Positions 15,652 through 25,490 of a stretch of 64,000 nt of DNA are shown here, in pieces. Below the pieces are notes generated by a model. It was not told the DNA's origin and made no database searches. It saw only the letters and a program-made list of their open reading frames with translations. Within the stretch, counting starts at the first letter, position 1. Each line of letters opens with the position of its first letter. The position numbers and the translations under genes were made by a program. The DNA comes from Rhizobium sp. BK316 (lineage in GTDB: Bacteria > Pseudomonadota > Alphaproteobacteria > Rhizobiales > Rhizobiaceae), in NCBI RefSeq assembly GCF_014193695.1, contig NZ_JACHZR010000003.1:372001-436000 (forward strand). The letters are read 5' to 3'.

Positions 15652-17724
15652 CTAGCGCCCCTCGCGCCACCACATGGCGCCGAAGGCCAGAAGCAGAATT
15701 CCAACACCCGCAAAGCCGGCAAAGAGCGGCAGGGTATTGATGCCCTTCAGCACGGTCTCGTTGGTCATACGGATCTGCATGCGGTCATTGTCGGTCACGC
15801 GCACCTGGCCGCGCACGGGCAGGATCGGCGGGACATTGATGGCACCGGCATTGTTGACGACACGAGTCACGAGGCCGCGGCTCTTGTCGGTGATCGGCTT
15901 CAGCGCCACGGTCGTCGAGATCATCGCCTTGAATTCCGGCGCATCGACGGCGCCGACATGGGCAAGCGTCGTCAGATCGCCGTTGCGGATTTCGAAGAGG
16001 CCGATCTCGTCCATGCGCTTTTCGGCCTTGTAAAGGCCAGGCTCGGTCTGCATCAGCGGCAGGTTCTCGGTCTTGCCTGAGGGATAACGCACGACCGCGT
16101 CACCGGGCGCATCACCGATCGTCTGGCGGGTGATTTCCAGCGTGCGGCCGGAGGTGCGCGCCGTCAGTGCTTCTTCTTCCAGCGCCGGTTCCTTCATCAG
16201 CCAGTGGGCGATGCGGCGGTAGAGTGAAACATGCGGGCCGCCGCCTTCGAAGCCGCGCGCCCAGAGCCAGCCCTGGTCGGAGAGCAGCATGGCGACACGG
16301 CCCTGGCCGGCACGGTTCAATACGAGCAGCGGATGGTTGTCGGCGCCGACCATGACGGTCTGGCCCTGCGGTCTGTCGACGTCGACGCTCCGGAACCAGC
16401 GGCCCCAATGCGGCGGTTCGTCGGCGGAACCGTCGAGCCCGCGGGTCACCGGATGCTTGCGGCCCTGTTCGGAAAGGCGGGGATAGAAGGCCCGCTCGAT
16501 CATCCGTCCGGTCGGCTCTGCCGGCAGCACGGAAGCGAGCGGCGTCATGGCGATTGATTCGGGGCTTGCATGTTCCGGGCCGGCGGCAATCAACAGGGCG
16601 CCGCCATTCTCCACATATTGCGCGATGTTGTCATAATAGAGCATCGGCAGCACATTGGCGCGATCCTGATAGCGGTCGAAGATGATCAGGTCGAAATCCT
16701 TGATCTTGTCGACAAAGAGCTCGCGGGTCGGGAAAGCGATCAGCGACAGCTCGTTGATCGGCGTGCCGTCCTGTTTTTCCGGCGGGCGCAGAATGGTGAA
16801 GTGGACGAGGTCGACGGAGGCGTCGGACTTCAAGAGGTTGCGCCAGGCGCGCTCGCCTGCATGCGGTTCGCCGGAGACGAGAAGAACGCGCAGGTTCTGG
16901 CGGATGCCGTCGATGATATGGACCGCGCGGTTATTGGCGTCCGTCACTTCGCCGGGGATGCTGGCCACAGAAAATTCCAGGACATTCGCGCCGCCGCGCG
17001 TCACCCTGAAGGAGAAGGGTGTATCCTGGCCGGGCGTCGCCTGCAGCGTGGCGATCTCGTCGCCGTTCAGGCGCACGGTTACATTCGCGACGCCGCCGGG
17101 GCTTGGGCCATCGTCGAAGACGCGCAGCACAAGCTGCTGCTCCTCGTTGACGATGCCGAAGCGGGGCGCCTTGATGACCTCGATGCGGCGGTCGAACTCG
17201 TTCGGCTTGCCTGTAATCAAGCCATGGATCGGCGCGTCGAAGCCGAGCGCCTGATTGACGCCGGGTACATCGTGCACTTCGCCATCCGTCAGCATGATCG
17301 CGCCGCCGACGCGCGAGGGCGGCACATCGGCAATCGAAGCCGACAGCGCCTCGAACAGGCGGGTGGAGGGGATGTCGGAGTTGCGATCCTCATTCACATC
17401 GACAAAACGCGGCTCGATCTGCGGAAAGCGCGCGAGCTGCGTCTTCAGCGACGCAAGCGCATCATCCGTCATCGTCATGCGATCGGCCGTCTGCTGGCTC
17501 TGGCTGCGGTCGACGATGACGGGGACGATCGTTGAAAGCGGGTCGCGATCTTCCTGCAACAGCACCGGATTGGCAAGTGCTGCAAGCAGGGCAAGTGCCG
17601 CAAGCGTGCGGATCCAAGCGCCTCGAATGCCGCGCCAGATCGCGAAAGCGGCAATCATCAGCACGATGGCGGTCAATACCGCCAGAAACGGCCAGGGCAG
17701 GAAGGGCGAATAATCGAGCGTCAT
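15652..17724 (-). CDS. Large membrane protein with amidotransferase-like fold (MoxR/DUF58 operon)
   Basis: A 690-residue inner-membrane protein. Two N-terminal helices (about 10-55) are followed by a large periplasmic or cytoplasmic part resembling a VWA-like region (VPVIVDRSQSQQTADRM) and a class I amidotransferase-like fold in the middle (DFDLIIFDRY, then YVENGGALLIAAGPEH). A C-terminal helix lies near residues 660-680 (FAGFAGVGILLLAFGAMWW). Such proteins always accompany the DUF4159/DUF58/MoxR genes in alphaproteobacteria, and the function of the whole set is unknown. No catalytic Cys of true amidotransferases is visible, so enzymatic activity is unlikely. The start follows the preceding gene's stop by one base. 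Confidence 0.8.
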   Translation of the reverse strand: MTLDYSPFLPWPFLAVLTAIVLMIAAFAIWRGIRGAWIRTLAALALLAALANPVLLQEDRDPLSTIVPVIVDRSQSQQTADRMTMTDDALASLKTQLARFPQIEPRFVDVNEDRNSDIPSTRLFEALSASIADVPPSRVGGAIMLTDGEVHDVPGVNQALGFDAPIHGLITGKPNEFDRRIEVIKAPRFGIVNEEQQLVLRVFDDGPSPGGVANVTVRLNGDEIATLQATPGQDTPFSFRVTRGGANVLEFSVASIPGEVTDANNRAVHIIDGIRQNLRVLLVSGEPHAGERAWRNLLKSDASVDLVHFTILRPPEKQDGTPINELSLIAFPTRELFVDKIKDFDLIIFDRYQDRANVLPMLYYDNIAQYVENGGALLIAAGPEHASPESIAMTPLASVLPAEPTGRMIERAFYPRLSEQGRKHPVTRGLDGSADEPPHWGRWFRSVDVDRPQGQTVMVGADNHPLLVLNRAGQGRVAMLLSDQGWLWARGFEGGGPHVSLYRRIAHWLMKEPALEEEALTARTSGRTLEITRQTIGDAPGDAVVRYPSGKTENLPLMQTEPGLYKAEKRMDEIGLFEIRNGDLTTLAHVGAVDAPEFKAMISTTVALKPITDKSRGLVTRVVNNAGAINVPPILPVRGQVRVTDNDRMQIRMTNETVLKGINTLPLFAGFAGVGILLLAFGAMWWREGR

Positions 17725-17725
17725 G

Positions 17726-20539
17726 TCACTGCCCCAGACGTTCAAGCAGGTCGGGCACGTGGACCTGGTCTGTCTTGTAGTTGCCGGTCAGCATGTACAT
17801 CATGATGTTGACGCCGGCGCGGAAGGCATATTCGCGCTGTGTATCATCCGGCGGCACGGTGGGCAGCAGCGGCGTGTCATTGTCGTCAACGGCCCATGCG
17901 CCGGCAAAATCATTTGCGGTGATCAGGATCGGTGAGACGCCGTCTGCGGCGGCGGCCGGCTTGTTGCTGTTGTTCTGTCCGCCCTGCCGCGCCTCGATCC
18001 AGAGCGGGCTGCCAGTGTAACGGCCGGGGAAGTTCGACAGCAGATAGAAGGACTTGGTCAGCACATGATCGTGTGGGACGGGCTCCAGCGGCGGAATATC
18101 CAGATTGGCAAGGATCTGCTGCAGGCGCTGGCCGTTGGCGGTCGTGTCGCTGCCGCCTTCGAGCGAGTCGATCTGGTCGCGCGTGTCGAAAAGCACCGTG
18201 CCGCCGTTGCGCATATAGGCGTCGATGCGGCTGATGGCGGCGTTGGATGGCATCGGCGCGGTTGCCGAAATCGGCCAGTAGATGATCGGGTAGAAGGATA
18301 GCTCGTCCTTATTCAGGTCAATGCCAACAGGCGGGGACGGCTCCAGCGTCGTGCGGTAGGTCAGGAATCTCGTGAGGCCGTTGAGCCCCTCTTCGGAAAT
18401 ATTGTCCACATCCTGCTCGCCGGTCACGACATAGGCGAGATGGGTATTGTCGAGCCGCTGCATGATGATGTCATCGCCCGGCTGGGTATCGTTGGCATGC
18501 AAGATGTCCGGCTGCAGCATCAGGCCGGCCGCAAGTGCCACGGCGATCGTCGCGGCAGTGCGAGCGCGCGGGCGCATACGGGAGAAGGCGCCGTTCATGA
18601 AGAGCACGATCAGGCTGTCGGCCAGAAGCAGCAGGAAGGCGATGAAGAAGAGCAGGGGCTTGGCCGACCAGCTTTCACCGCCGACGAGGCCGGCGCGGAC
18701 GACATTGACGCCACTGATGTCGAGCGGTTTCAGCTCGGCATTGTCGGGCAGCACGTTCAGCGCTGCAAAGCCGTCTTCCGAGCCGTAGAGGCCGGGCGGG
18801 TTGTCAAAATTGGCAAGTGGCGCGGCCTTGGCATTCGGGATCAGCGGACGGGCATTGCCGGTCTCCGCGACCAGCATGCCCTTGGCCGTCAGCATGCGGA
18901 AGGGCGGCAAGGTCTCGGCGACACGCGCGCTGCCCGTCGATTCCGAGGTCACGCCGCCGGACCGTGAGATCTGGATGAGGTGTCGCAGCATCTCGACGAA
19001 GGTACCCGATATCGGCAGGTTCGACCAGGTTGCCTCGGCACTCACATGGAAGAGCACGATCTGACCGGCATTCATCTTGTTCATGGTCACGAGCGGCGTG
19101 CCGTCGGTAAGGCTTGCCCAGGTGCGCTCGGCAAGATCGGGCGTCGGCTCTGCCAGCACCTGGCGGTTAACGGTCACGTCGGTCGGCCGTGCTATGCCGG
19201 CAAAGGGGCTGAAGCTTGGGAAATCCGCGAGTGCCTGCGGTTCGCTCCAGGACAGGCTGCCGCCAAGCGCCCGTTCGCCCTGGCGCAGGGTGACCGGGAT
19301 CAGCGGATCCTCTGCCGGTGCCGCAGCAAGGCGCGGACCGGCAAAGCGCAGCAGCATGCCGCCATTCGATATCCAGCGCTGCAGCGGCGCGTAGGTATCC
19401 TCCGGCAGGCGGCCGATATCGGCCATGATGATGATGGAGGGATTGTTCGCAAGCAGCTTCGGAATGGCGACCGAAAGATTGGCGTCGGTCGGCCGTACCA
19501 GATCCGCATAGGGCTCCAGGGCTCTCTGGATGTAATAGAGCGGCGACAGCAGCGGTTGGAATTCATCGCCGCTTTCGCCAGAGAGGAGTACGACCCTGCG
19601 GCGCTTGAAGGCATCGTCGAGCAGATGCACGGCGCCTGCGGTGGCGCCGGTATTGATGCTGACGCGGGCAAAATCGTTGCGCATCTCGAAGGGCGCCGAA
19701 ATGCCGGCATTGACGGCAGTCTGGCCGGGCGCGAAATCGGCCCTGCCGGTGGCGATCACGCGGCCCTGCGCGTCCTGTGCGTTGAGCGCGACGGAGGCAG
19801 CGCCAGCGGGGCTGAGGCGTGTCACCTTCACCGTCATCGCATCGGCCGTATTGGTGGCGCCGGAGATTGCTATCGTCTGAGCCGTATCGCCTTCGATCAC
19901 GCGCAGTTCGGCTGGCTGAAGGTCGGAGAGTTGACGGACGGTGGCGTCGTTATCGCTGCTTGCCGCGCCATCTGTGATGAAGGCCAGCGTGCCGGGATGC
20001 GTGCCGTTCAGCGCGGCGCGCAGAGCCTCGAAAGCCCGTTGGCGATCCGGTGCGAGCGGCTTCGGCTCGGCAGCGCGCAGCTTTTCCCGGGCGGCCGAGG
20101 CCGTGCCGGGTGTCGCGTCGTTGGTCGGATCGGCGGTGAAAGCAATGGAGACGACAGCGCCGGCAGACTCGGCATCGTCGATCAGCGCGTCGGCCGTCTG
20201 GACGCGGCGCTCCCAGTCGGGTGCCGAAGCCCAGCTGTTGTCGACGAAGAGGACGAGCGGACCACCGGACGCGAGCGAGCCCGTGCGCGGATTGAAGACC
20301 GGATCGGCGATCGCGAAGATGATGGCGGCTGCCAGAAGCATGCGCAGCAGCGTCAGCCACCAGGGGCTCTGCGCCGGCGTTTCCTCACGTTTCAGCACAG
20401 TCGCCAGGATTTTCAGCGGCGGGAAGACTTCCGCCTGCGGGCGTGGCGGGGTGAGCCGCAGCAGCCACCAGATGACGGGAAGGGCAATCAGCGCGCCGAG
20501 GATGGCGGGATAGGCGAAGGCAAAGGGGAGCGCGCTCAA
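17726..20539 (-). CDS. BatA-like / DUF4159 domain membrane protein
   Basis: A 937-residue protein. The N-terminus has the aerotolerance-type double membrane region (helices about 8-28 and 62-82, with PRPQAEVFPPLKIL between). A VWA-like section (PLVLFVDNSWASAPDWERR) begins near 90. Two more helices lie around 630-655 and 668-685. The last ~230 residues form DUF4159 (YVVTGEQDVDNISEEGL, then FYPIIYWPI and RNGGTVLFDTRD). The VWA metal site DxSxS is degenerate (DNSWAS). The gene overlaps the DUF58 gene by four bases. It probably anchors a complex with the MoxR ATPase, but no substrate is known. Confidence 0.85.
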   Translation of the reverse strand: MSALPFAFAYPAILGALIALPVIWWLLRLTPPRPQAEVFPPLKILATVLKREETPAQSPWWLTLLRMLLAAAIIFAIADPVFNPRTGSLASGGPLVLFVDNSWASAPDWERRVQTADALIDDAESAGAVVSIAFTADPTNDATPGTASAAREKLRAAEPKPLAPDRQRAFEALRAALNGTHPGTLAFITDGAASSDNDATVRQLSDLQPAELRVIEGDTAQTIAISGATNTADAMTVKVTRLSPAGAASVALNAQDAQGRVIATGRADFAPGQTAVNAGISAPFEMRNDFARVSINTGATAGAVHLLDDAFKRRRVVLLSGESGDEFQPLLSPLYYIQRALEPYADLVRPTDANLSVAIPKLLANNPSIIIMADIGRLPEDTYAPLQRWISNGGMLLRFAGPRLAAAPAEDPLIPVTLRQGERALGGSLSWSEPQALADFPSFSPFAGIARPTDVTVNRQVLAEPTPDLAERTWASLTDGTPLVTMNKMNAGQIVLFHVSAEATWSNLPISGTFVEMLRHLIQISRSGGVTSESTGSARVAETLPPFRMLTAKGMLVAETGNARPLIPNAKAAPLANFDNPPGLYGSEDGFAALNVLPDNAELKPLDISGVNVVRAGLVGGESWSAKPLLFFIAFLLLLADSLIVLFMNGAFSRMRPRARTAATIAVALAAGLMLQPDILHANDTQPGDDIIMQRLDNTHLAYVVTGEQDVDNISEEGLNGLTRFLTYRTTLEPSPPVGIDLNKDELSFYPIIYWPISATAPMPSNAAISRIDAYMRNGGTVLFDTRDQIDSLEGGSDTTANGQRLQQILANLDIPPLEPVPHDHVLTKSFYLLSNFPGRYTGSPLWIEARQGGQNNSNKPAAAADGVSPILITANDFAGAWAVDDNDTPLLPTVPPDDTQREYAFRAGVNIMMYMLTGNYKTDQVHVPDLLERLGQ

Positions 20540-21456
20540 AGCTGTCCTCCATGCGTTGCCTTTGCCGGCATGCCGGAAAGATACATATGGACGGCGACCA
20601 GCGCTTCGGACGCCAAGTGATCGGTGCGGTGGCTGACGAAGGTCCAGCCGAGATGGCGCAGCGATTGCCCGAGATTTTCGCGTCGAGCCAGATAGGCGTT
20701 GCGATAGGCTTCCCGTAGGCTCTCGGCGCGGCCTGATGTCAGCCTTTCGCCGGTCTCCGGATCGGTGAATTCGGTGCGGCCGTTATAGGGGAAGATCTCC
20801 TCGGCCGGATCGGCGATCTCGACCACATGGCCGCGCAGGCCGCGGCGGGCAAGCGGGCCGAGGCGGGCCATGATGGCGGGCGCGTCATCGAGGAAATCGC
20901 CGATGAGGATGAGATCGCTCCAACCGCGCACCATCACGGTTTCGGGCAGGCCGCCGGTCAGCGGCGTGTGCATCAGCGCGGCAGCAAGCCTTTCGGCTGC
21001 ATTGCGGGCGGAGATGGGCTCCATCACGCCGGGGCAGCCGATGCGCTCGCCGGATCGGGCGAGGATTTCGGCAAGCGCCAACATGATGACCAGCGCCCGG
21101 CTTTCCTTGGATACGCTGCCGTAGCTCGACTTGAACATCATCGAGGGTGACATGTCCGCCCAGAGCCAGATCGTATGAGCGGCTTCCCATTCGCGGTCGC
21201 GCACATAGGTGTGGTCGTCGCGGGCGGAGCGGCGCCAGTCGATGCGCGACAGACTTTCGCCTTCGCTATAGGGGCGGAACTGCCAGAAATTCTCGCCGAT
21301 GCCGCGCTTGCGGCGGCCATGCCAGCCGGCGATCACGGTATTGGCGATGCGCTTGGCTTCCACCAGGCAATCCGGCACGAGGGCAGCCCGCTGCCTTGCG
21401 CGGGAAAGGGCATCATTGCCTGACGTCGGGTTGACGATCTGTCCGATGGATGCCAC
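20536..21456 (-). CDS. DUF58 domain protein
   Basis: A 306-residue cytosolic DUF58 protein. The signature is in FRPYSEGESLSRIDWRRSAR (about 60-80), followed by a VWA-like fold (WLWADMSPSMMF, about 103-114). The GTG at 21456 is preferred as start, because AGGAAG lies upstream and it follows the MoxR stop by 13 bases; a longer reading has no ribosome-binding site. DUF58 proteins pair with MoxR AAA ATPases and are thought to be substrate adaptors. Confidence 0.88.
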   Translation of the reverse strand: MASIGQIVNPTSGNDALSRARQRAALVPDCLVEAKRIANTVIAGWHGRRKRGIGENFWQFRPYSEGESLSRIDWRRSARDDHTYVRDREWEAAHTIWLWADMSPSMMFKSSYGSVSKESRALVIMLALAEILARSGERIGCPGVMEPISARNAAERLAAALMHTPLTGGLPETVMVRGWSDLILIGDFLDDAPAIMARLGPLARRGLRGHVVEIADPAEEIFPYNGRTEFTDPETGERLTSGRAESLREAYRNAYLARRENLGQSLRHLGWTFVSHRTDHLASEALVAVHMYLSGMPAKATHGGQL

Positions 21457-21469
21457 GCGCTGCGCTTCC

Positions 21470-22480
21470 TTATCCCTTTGCCTGCCTGACCAGTCCAGCG
21501 ATAACGTCGCGCACCGACATGCCCTCGGCACGGGCGGCGAAGGTCAGCGCCATACGGTGCTCGAGAACAGGCTCGGCAAGCGCATAGATATCGTCGAGCG
21601 AGGGCGCCAGGCGGCCTTCGTAGAGGGCGCGGGCGCGGGCACAGAGCATCATCGCCTGGCCGGCGCGCGGGCCGGGACCCCAGGCGACATGCTTGTCGGT
21701 GGACGCATTGCCCTGGCCCGGACGGGCGGAGCGAACCAGCGAAAGGATTGCGTCAACGACGGTGTCGCTGACCGGCATCTGGCGCACGAGCGTCTGGATT
21801 TCCGCGAGACGCGCGGCATTGATGACCGGTTCGGGCCTGGCTTCGGTGAGACCGGTGGTTTCCAGCAGGATCTGGCGTTCGGCCGCAAGCTCGGGATAAT
21901 GGACGTCGACCTGCAGCAGGAAGCGGTCCAACTGGGCTTCGGGAAGCGGATAGGTGCCTTCTTGCTCCAGCGGGTTCTGTGTCGCCAGAACGTGGAAGGG
22001 CGAAGGCAGGTCATAGCGCTGGCCGGCAATCGTGATATGATATTCCTGCATGGCCTGCAGCAGTGCCGACTGGGTGCGCGGGGAGGCGCGGTTGATTTCG
22101 TCAGCCATCAGAAGCTGGGCGAAGATCGGACCCTTGACGAAACGGAAGGAGCGGCGGCCGCTCTCGTCCTGGTCCATCACTTCGGAACCGAGGATATCCG
22201 AGGGCATCAGGTCGGGTGTGAACTGGATGCGGTTGGCGGCAAGGCCGAGAACTTCGCCGAGCGTCGTCACGAGCCTCGTCTTGGCAAGGCCCGGAACACC
22301 GACGAGAAGCGCATGACCACCGGAGAGAACGGCGAGAAGCGTGTTTTCGACCACGCTTTCCTGACCGAAGATGACCTTGGAAACTTCCGTGCGGATGGCG
22401 GCGATATCGGATAGCGCTCTTTCTGCGGCGGCGACAATCGCCTGTTCATCGAGGCTGGCTTCGGTCTTGATCATACCCAT
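21470..22480 (-). CDS. MoxR family AAA+ ATPase
   Basis: A 336-residue ATPase. Walker A is GVPGLAKT (about 60-67), Walker B LLMADEINRASPRTQSALL (about 122-140), sensor 1 VLATQNPLEQEGTYPLPEAQLDRF. The C-terminal lid domain follows. MoxR proteins act as chaperones that activate or assemble partner proteins, often with VWA-type partners, which here are encoded just downstream. It is first in a four- or five-gene operon. The start is preceded by GGAG and lies divergent to the DUF1285 gene. Confidence 0.92.
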   Translation of the reverse strand: MGMIKTEASLDEQAIVAAAERALSDIAAIRTEVSKVIFGQESVVENTLLAVLSGGHALLVGVPGLAKTRLVTTLGEVLGLAANRIQFTPDLMPSDILGSEVMDQDESGRRSFRFVKGPIFAQLLMADEINRASPRTQSALLQAMQEYHITIAGQRYDLPSPFHVLATQNPLEQEGTYPLPEAQLDRFLLQVDVHYPELAAERQILLETTGLTEARPEPVINAARLAEIQTLVRQMPVSDTVVDAILSLVRSARPGQGNASTDKHVAWGPGPRAGQAMMLCARARALYEGRLAPSLDDIYALAEPVLEHRMALTFAARAEGMSVRDVIAGLVRQAKG

Positions 22481-22640
22481 GGGCGTCTCCAACGGCTGAA
22501 ATCATTCGGCTGCGAATCGTCTGACTTTAATAGGCGTGCCTCATACCCGATACAGTTATGAACATGTTGCGGGCTGACAAGTTTGTTTCAAATGACTATC
22601 TCGTGACTTTATTTTGTTAAAAGCAAACCGGGACGGAAGA

Positions 22641-23276
22641 ATGGCAGCCGAGGAAATGAGGCAGATGGCGGATGCAGCGGGGCTTGCCGCGCTGATTTCG
22701 CGCGCTTCCGAGGCGAAATCCGGCAAAAAGCGCGGCTTGCCGCCTGTCGAAAAATGGAATCCGCCCTTTTGCGGCGATATCGACATGGAAATCCGGGCGG
22801 ACGGCACATGGTTCTACATGGGCACGCCGATCGGCCGGCAGCCACTGGTCCAGCTCTTTTCCACCGTTTTGAGGAAGGACGGTGACGGGAAAACCTATCT
22901 TGTAACTCCTGTGGAAAAGGTCGGCATCAGGGTTATCGACGCGCCCTTTGTCGCTGTCGAGATGAATGCGAGCGAGCGGGACGGGCGGCAGGTTCTAACT
23001 TTCCGCACCAATGTCGGCGACGTCATAGAGGCCGGCAAGGATCACCCTTTGCGTTTTCCGGGGCATGGGCCAGGGCACAGGAAAGACAGTGAACTGAAGC
23101 CCTATCTGCATGTGCGGGGGCGGCTTGAAGCATTGGTGTCACGTGCCGTGATGTATGAATTGGTCGAGCTCGGCGAGGTGGCCGAGGTCGCGGGCCGGGA
23201 CATGTTCGTCGTCCGCACCGGCGGTGAGACTTTTCCGATCATGCCGGTCGATGAACTGGAAGCAGCCTCCCGATGA
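22641..23276 (+). CDS. DUF1285 family protein
   Basis: A 211-residue cytosolic protein. The core DUF1285 segments are CGDIDMEIRADGTWFYMGTP, YLVTPVEKVGIRVIDAPFVA and HVRGRLEALVSRAVMYELVE. Function is unknown. It is first in a three-gene unit and overlaps the Nudix gene by four bases (ATGA). The conserved placement between MoxR and the CoA-type Nudix gene is typical for rhizobia and relatives. The ATG at 22641 is chosen for the upstream GGACGGAAG. Confidence 0.88.
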   Translation: MAAEEMRQMADAAGLAALISRASEAKSGKKRGLPPVEKWNPPFCGDIDMEIRADGTWFYMGTPIGRQPLVQLFSTVLRKDGDGKTYLVTPVEKVGIRVIDAPFVAVEMNASERDGRQVLTFRTNVGDVIEAGKDHPLRFPGHGPGHRKDSELKPYLHVRGRLEALVSRAVMYELVELGEVAEVAGRDMFVVRTGGETFPIMPVDELEAASR

Positions 23277-23923
23277 GCGAAGCGATCAGCAAGACCTATC
23301 CCCCGTTTTCGGCTGCCGAGTTCCGTCGCCGTGCGCTCAATCAGATCGGCGCACCCATCGATCATGCCTGGCGTGACCATGGCGATCATGTGCTCAATCC
23401 CGATATCGTTGCGCTGGTCGAGACCTTCAAGCTGCGCGACGCGGCGGTGCTGGTGCCTGTTGTTGATGATGGCGATGAGGCGAAGGTGATCTTCACCAAG
23501 CGGACGTCGACACTTCGCAAGCATTCCGGCCAGATCGCCTTTCCCGGTGGTTCCATCGATCCCGACGATGTCTCGCCCGAGATGGCGGCGATCCGCGAGA
23601 CCGAAGAGGAGATCGGCCTTGGCGGCGGTTTCGTCGAAACGGTCGGGCGGCTGCCGAACTATCTGTCGTCCACCGGCTTCCGCATCACGCCCGTCCTTGG
23701 CGTTGTGCAGCGGGGTTTTTCGCTGCAGCCTAACCCCACCGAAGTGGACGATGTTTTCGAGGTGCCGCTTTCCTTTCTCATGAACCCGGCCAACCACACG
23801 CGAGACAAACGCATGGTCGACGGCATCGACCGGCATTTCTACCGCATGCCCTATGAAACGCGGATGATCTGGGGCATCACCGCCGGCATCGTCCGCACGC
23901 TCTATGAAAGGCTCTATGCATGA
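23273..23923 (+). CDS. CoA pyrophosphatase (Nudix)
   Basis: A 216-residue Nudix hydrolase of the CoA-cleaving subgroup. The subgroup marker FTKRTSTLRKHSGQIAFPGG precedes the Nudix box itself, which includes AAIRETEEEIG. Such enzymes cleave CoA derivatives to 4'-phosphopantetheine and 3',5'-ADP. It overlaps DUF1285 upstream and cca downstream by four bases each, implying translational coupling. Confidence 0.92.
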   Translation: MSEAISKTYPPFSAAEFRRRALNQIGAPIDHAWRDHGDHVLNPDIVALVETFKLRDAAVLVPVVDDGDEAKVIFTKRTSTLRKHSGQIAFPGGSIDPDDVSPEMAAIRETEEEIGLGGGFVETVGRLPNYLSSTGFRITPVLGVVQRGFSLQPNPTEVDDVFEVPLSFLMNPANHTRDKRMVDGIDRHFYRMPYETRMIWGITAGIVRTLYERLYA

Positions 23924-25176
23924 CCTCAGTCGCCGACCAGGCCTGGTTTCAGGATCCGGCGCTCAGCCGTGTCTTTGCGCTGCTGAACGCCGATGGTGGG
24001 GAAGGGCGTGTTGTCGGTGGCGCGGTGCGCAACAGCTTGATGGGGCTTGCGGTCGCCGATATCGATATCGCCACCACGCTGCTGCCGGAAGCCGTCATGG
24101 AGCGGGCCGCTGCTGCAAGCATCAAGGCGGTGCCGACCGGAATTGATCATGGAACGGTGACGCTCGTTATCGATGGCCGCCCCTTCGAAGTGACGACGTT
24201 GCGTACCGATGTCGAAACGGATGGCCGTCGCGCCAAGGTGGCCTTCAGCGCAGACTGGCAATCGGATGCGGAACGGCGCGACCTCACCATCAATGCGCTT
24301 TACGCAAATGCTGCGGGCGAAGTGATCGATCTCGTCGGCGGGCTCGTTGATATCGAGAAGCGCAATATCCGCTTCATCGGCAATGCAGCGACGCGGATCG
24401 CCGAGGATTATCTGCGCATCCTGCGCTTCTTCCGTTTCTTCGCCTGGTACGGTTCCGGACGGCCCGATGCGGAAGGGCTGAGAGCGTCATCCGCCGCGCA
24501 TTCGAAGCTGAAAACGCTGTCGCCCGAACGGGTCTGGTCGGAGCTCAAAAAGCTCCTGTCGGCGGAAGATCCAGGCCGGGCGCTTCTCTGGATGCGGCAG
24601 GTTGCGGTTCTCTCGGAAATCCTGCCGGAAACGGAAAAATGGGGCATCGATGCTATTCCGGCGCTCGTTTCGACCGAGAAGGCGCTCGGCTGGGTACCTG
24701 ATCCCTTGCTTCGGCTTGCCTCGATTATTCCGCCTGATCCGGCGCGGCTGGAGGAATTGGCAACGCGGCTGAAATTTTCGAATGCAGAAGCCGCCTATTT
24801 CAGGGCCTGGGCAAAAGCCGCTCCAGTCAATGATGAGATTTCCGCTGCCGCCTTCGAGAAACTGCTCTACAGAAACGGCGTGGACGGCATCATCGTTCGG
24901 CTGAAACTGGCGCTCGGCGTTGCCCGCGGCAAGGCAGAGAATGGTAGTTTTGATGAAATGAGCCGTTCGGCGCGGCTTTCGAAGCTTCTGGATCACGCAC
25001 GCATCTGGAAGAAACCGCAGTTTCCGCTGAATGGCGCAGATGTGATGGCCACAGGCATGCAGGCCGGCCCGAAGGTCGGTGAAATCCTGTCGACCTTGGA
25101 ACACCAGTGGGTGGAAGAGAATTTCGTTTCCGACCGGGCGGCATTGCTCGCCCGGCTCTCGGAGATTACAGGTTGA
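23920..25176 (+). CDS. cca: CCA tRNA nucleotidyltransferase
   Basis: A 418-residue class II nucleotidyltransferase that adds or repairs the 3' CCA end of tRNAs. Motif A is GGAVRNSLMGLAVADIDIAT (DxD at about 48-50), motif B includes RRDLTINALYA, and the later DYLRILRFFRFFAWYG is the ERxxxE-type neck segment. The C-terminal ~200 residues form the tRNA-binding tail. It overlaps the Nudix gene by four bases and ends two bases before the convergent DUF1059 gene. tRNA genes in this organism may or may not encode CCA, so addition versus repair is not resolved. Confidence 0.94.
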   Translation: MTSVADQAWFQDPALSRVFALLNADGGEGRVVGGAVRNSLMGLAVADIDIATTLLPEAVMERAAAASIKAVPTGIDHGTVTLVIDGRPFEVTTLRTDVETDGRRAKVAFSADWQSDAERRDLTINALYANAAGEVIDLVGGLVDIEKRNIRFIGNAATRIAEDYLRILRFFRFFAWYGSGRPDAEGLRASSAAHSKLKTLSPERVWSELKKLLSAEDPGRALLWMRQVAVLSEILPETEKWGIDAIPALVSTEKALGWVPDPLLRLASIIPPDPARLEELATRLKFSNAEAAYFRAWAKAAPVNDEISAAAFEKLLYRNGVDGIIVRLKLALGVARGKAENGSFDEMSRSARLSKLLDHARIWKKPQFPLNGADVMATGMQAGPKVGEILSTLEHQWVEENFVSDRAALLARLSEITG

Positions 25177-25178
25177 GA

Positions 25179-25364
25179 TCAGGCCGCGTTCGCTTCGTCG
25201 CGGATGCGGGCCTTGATGTTGTCCACCATGTTTTCGCGAATGATCGTTTCGCCGTGGGCGGTTCTCATATGTTCGACGGCGCGGCGAACGACTTCAGCAT
25301 CATTGTCGGCCCTTGTGTGCCAATCGCATCCGGGAACGAGCGTACCGCATTCGAAAAGTCGCAT
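25179..25364 (-). CDS. DUF1059 family protein
   Basis: A 61-residue protein resembling the DUF1059 family: a short N-terminal part with two Cys (FECGTLVPGCDW), then VVRRAVEHMRTAHG, the most conserved piece. Function is unknown; it is presumably cytosolic. GGAGAAG upstream supports the ATG. Confidence 0.8.
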   Translation of the reverse strand: MRLFECGTLVPGCDWHTRADNDAEVVRRAVEHMRTAHGETIIRENMVDNIKARIRDEANAA

Positions 25365-25490
25365 GGTCTTCTCCTGTCTCTGAAATGCAGAACCATCGCG
25401 CTTTCGCGCGACTGAGGAATGTGCGGCAATGGAGAAGGTTCCGGTGGAGGAAAGCTCCGGCCGACCTGGATGCCGGCCGAAAAGCTCTGT

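Noticed and set aside
18980..20620. 546-codon open frame on the plus strand over the DUF4159 gene
   Set aside because: Antisense shadow; no recognisable motifs, and His/Arg-rich composition.
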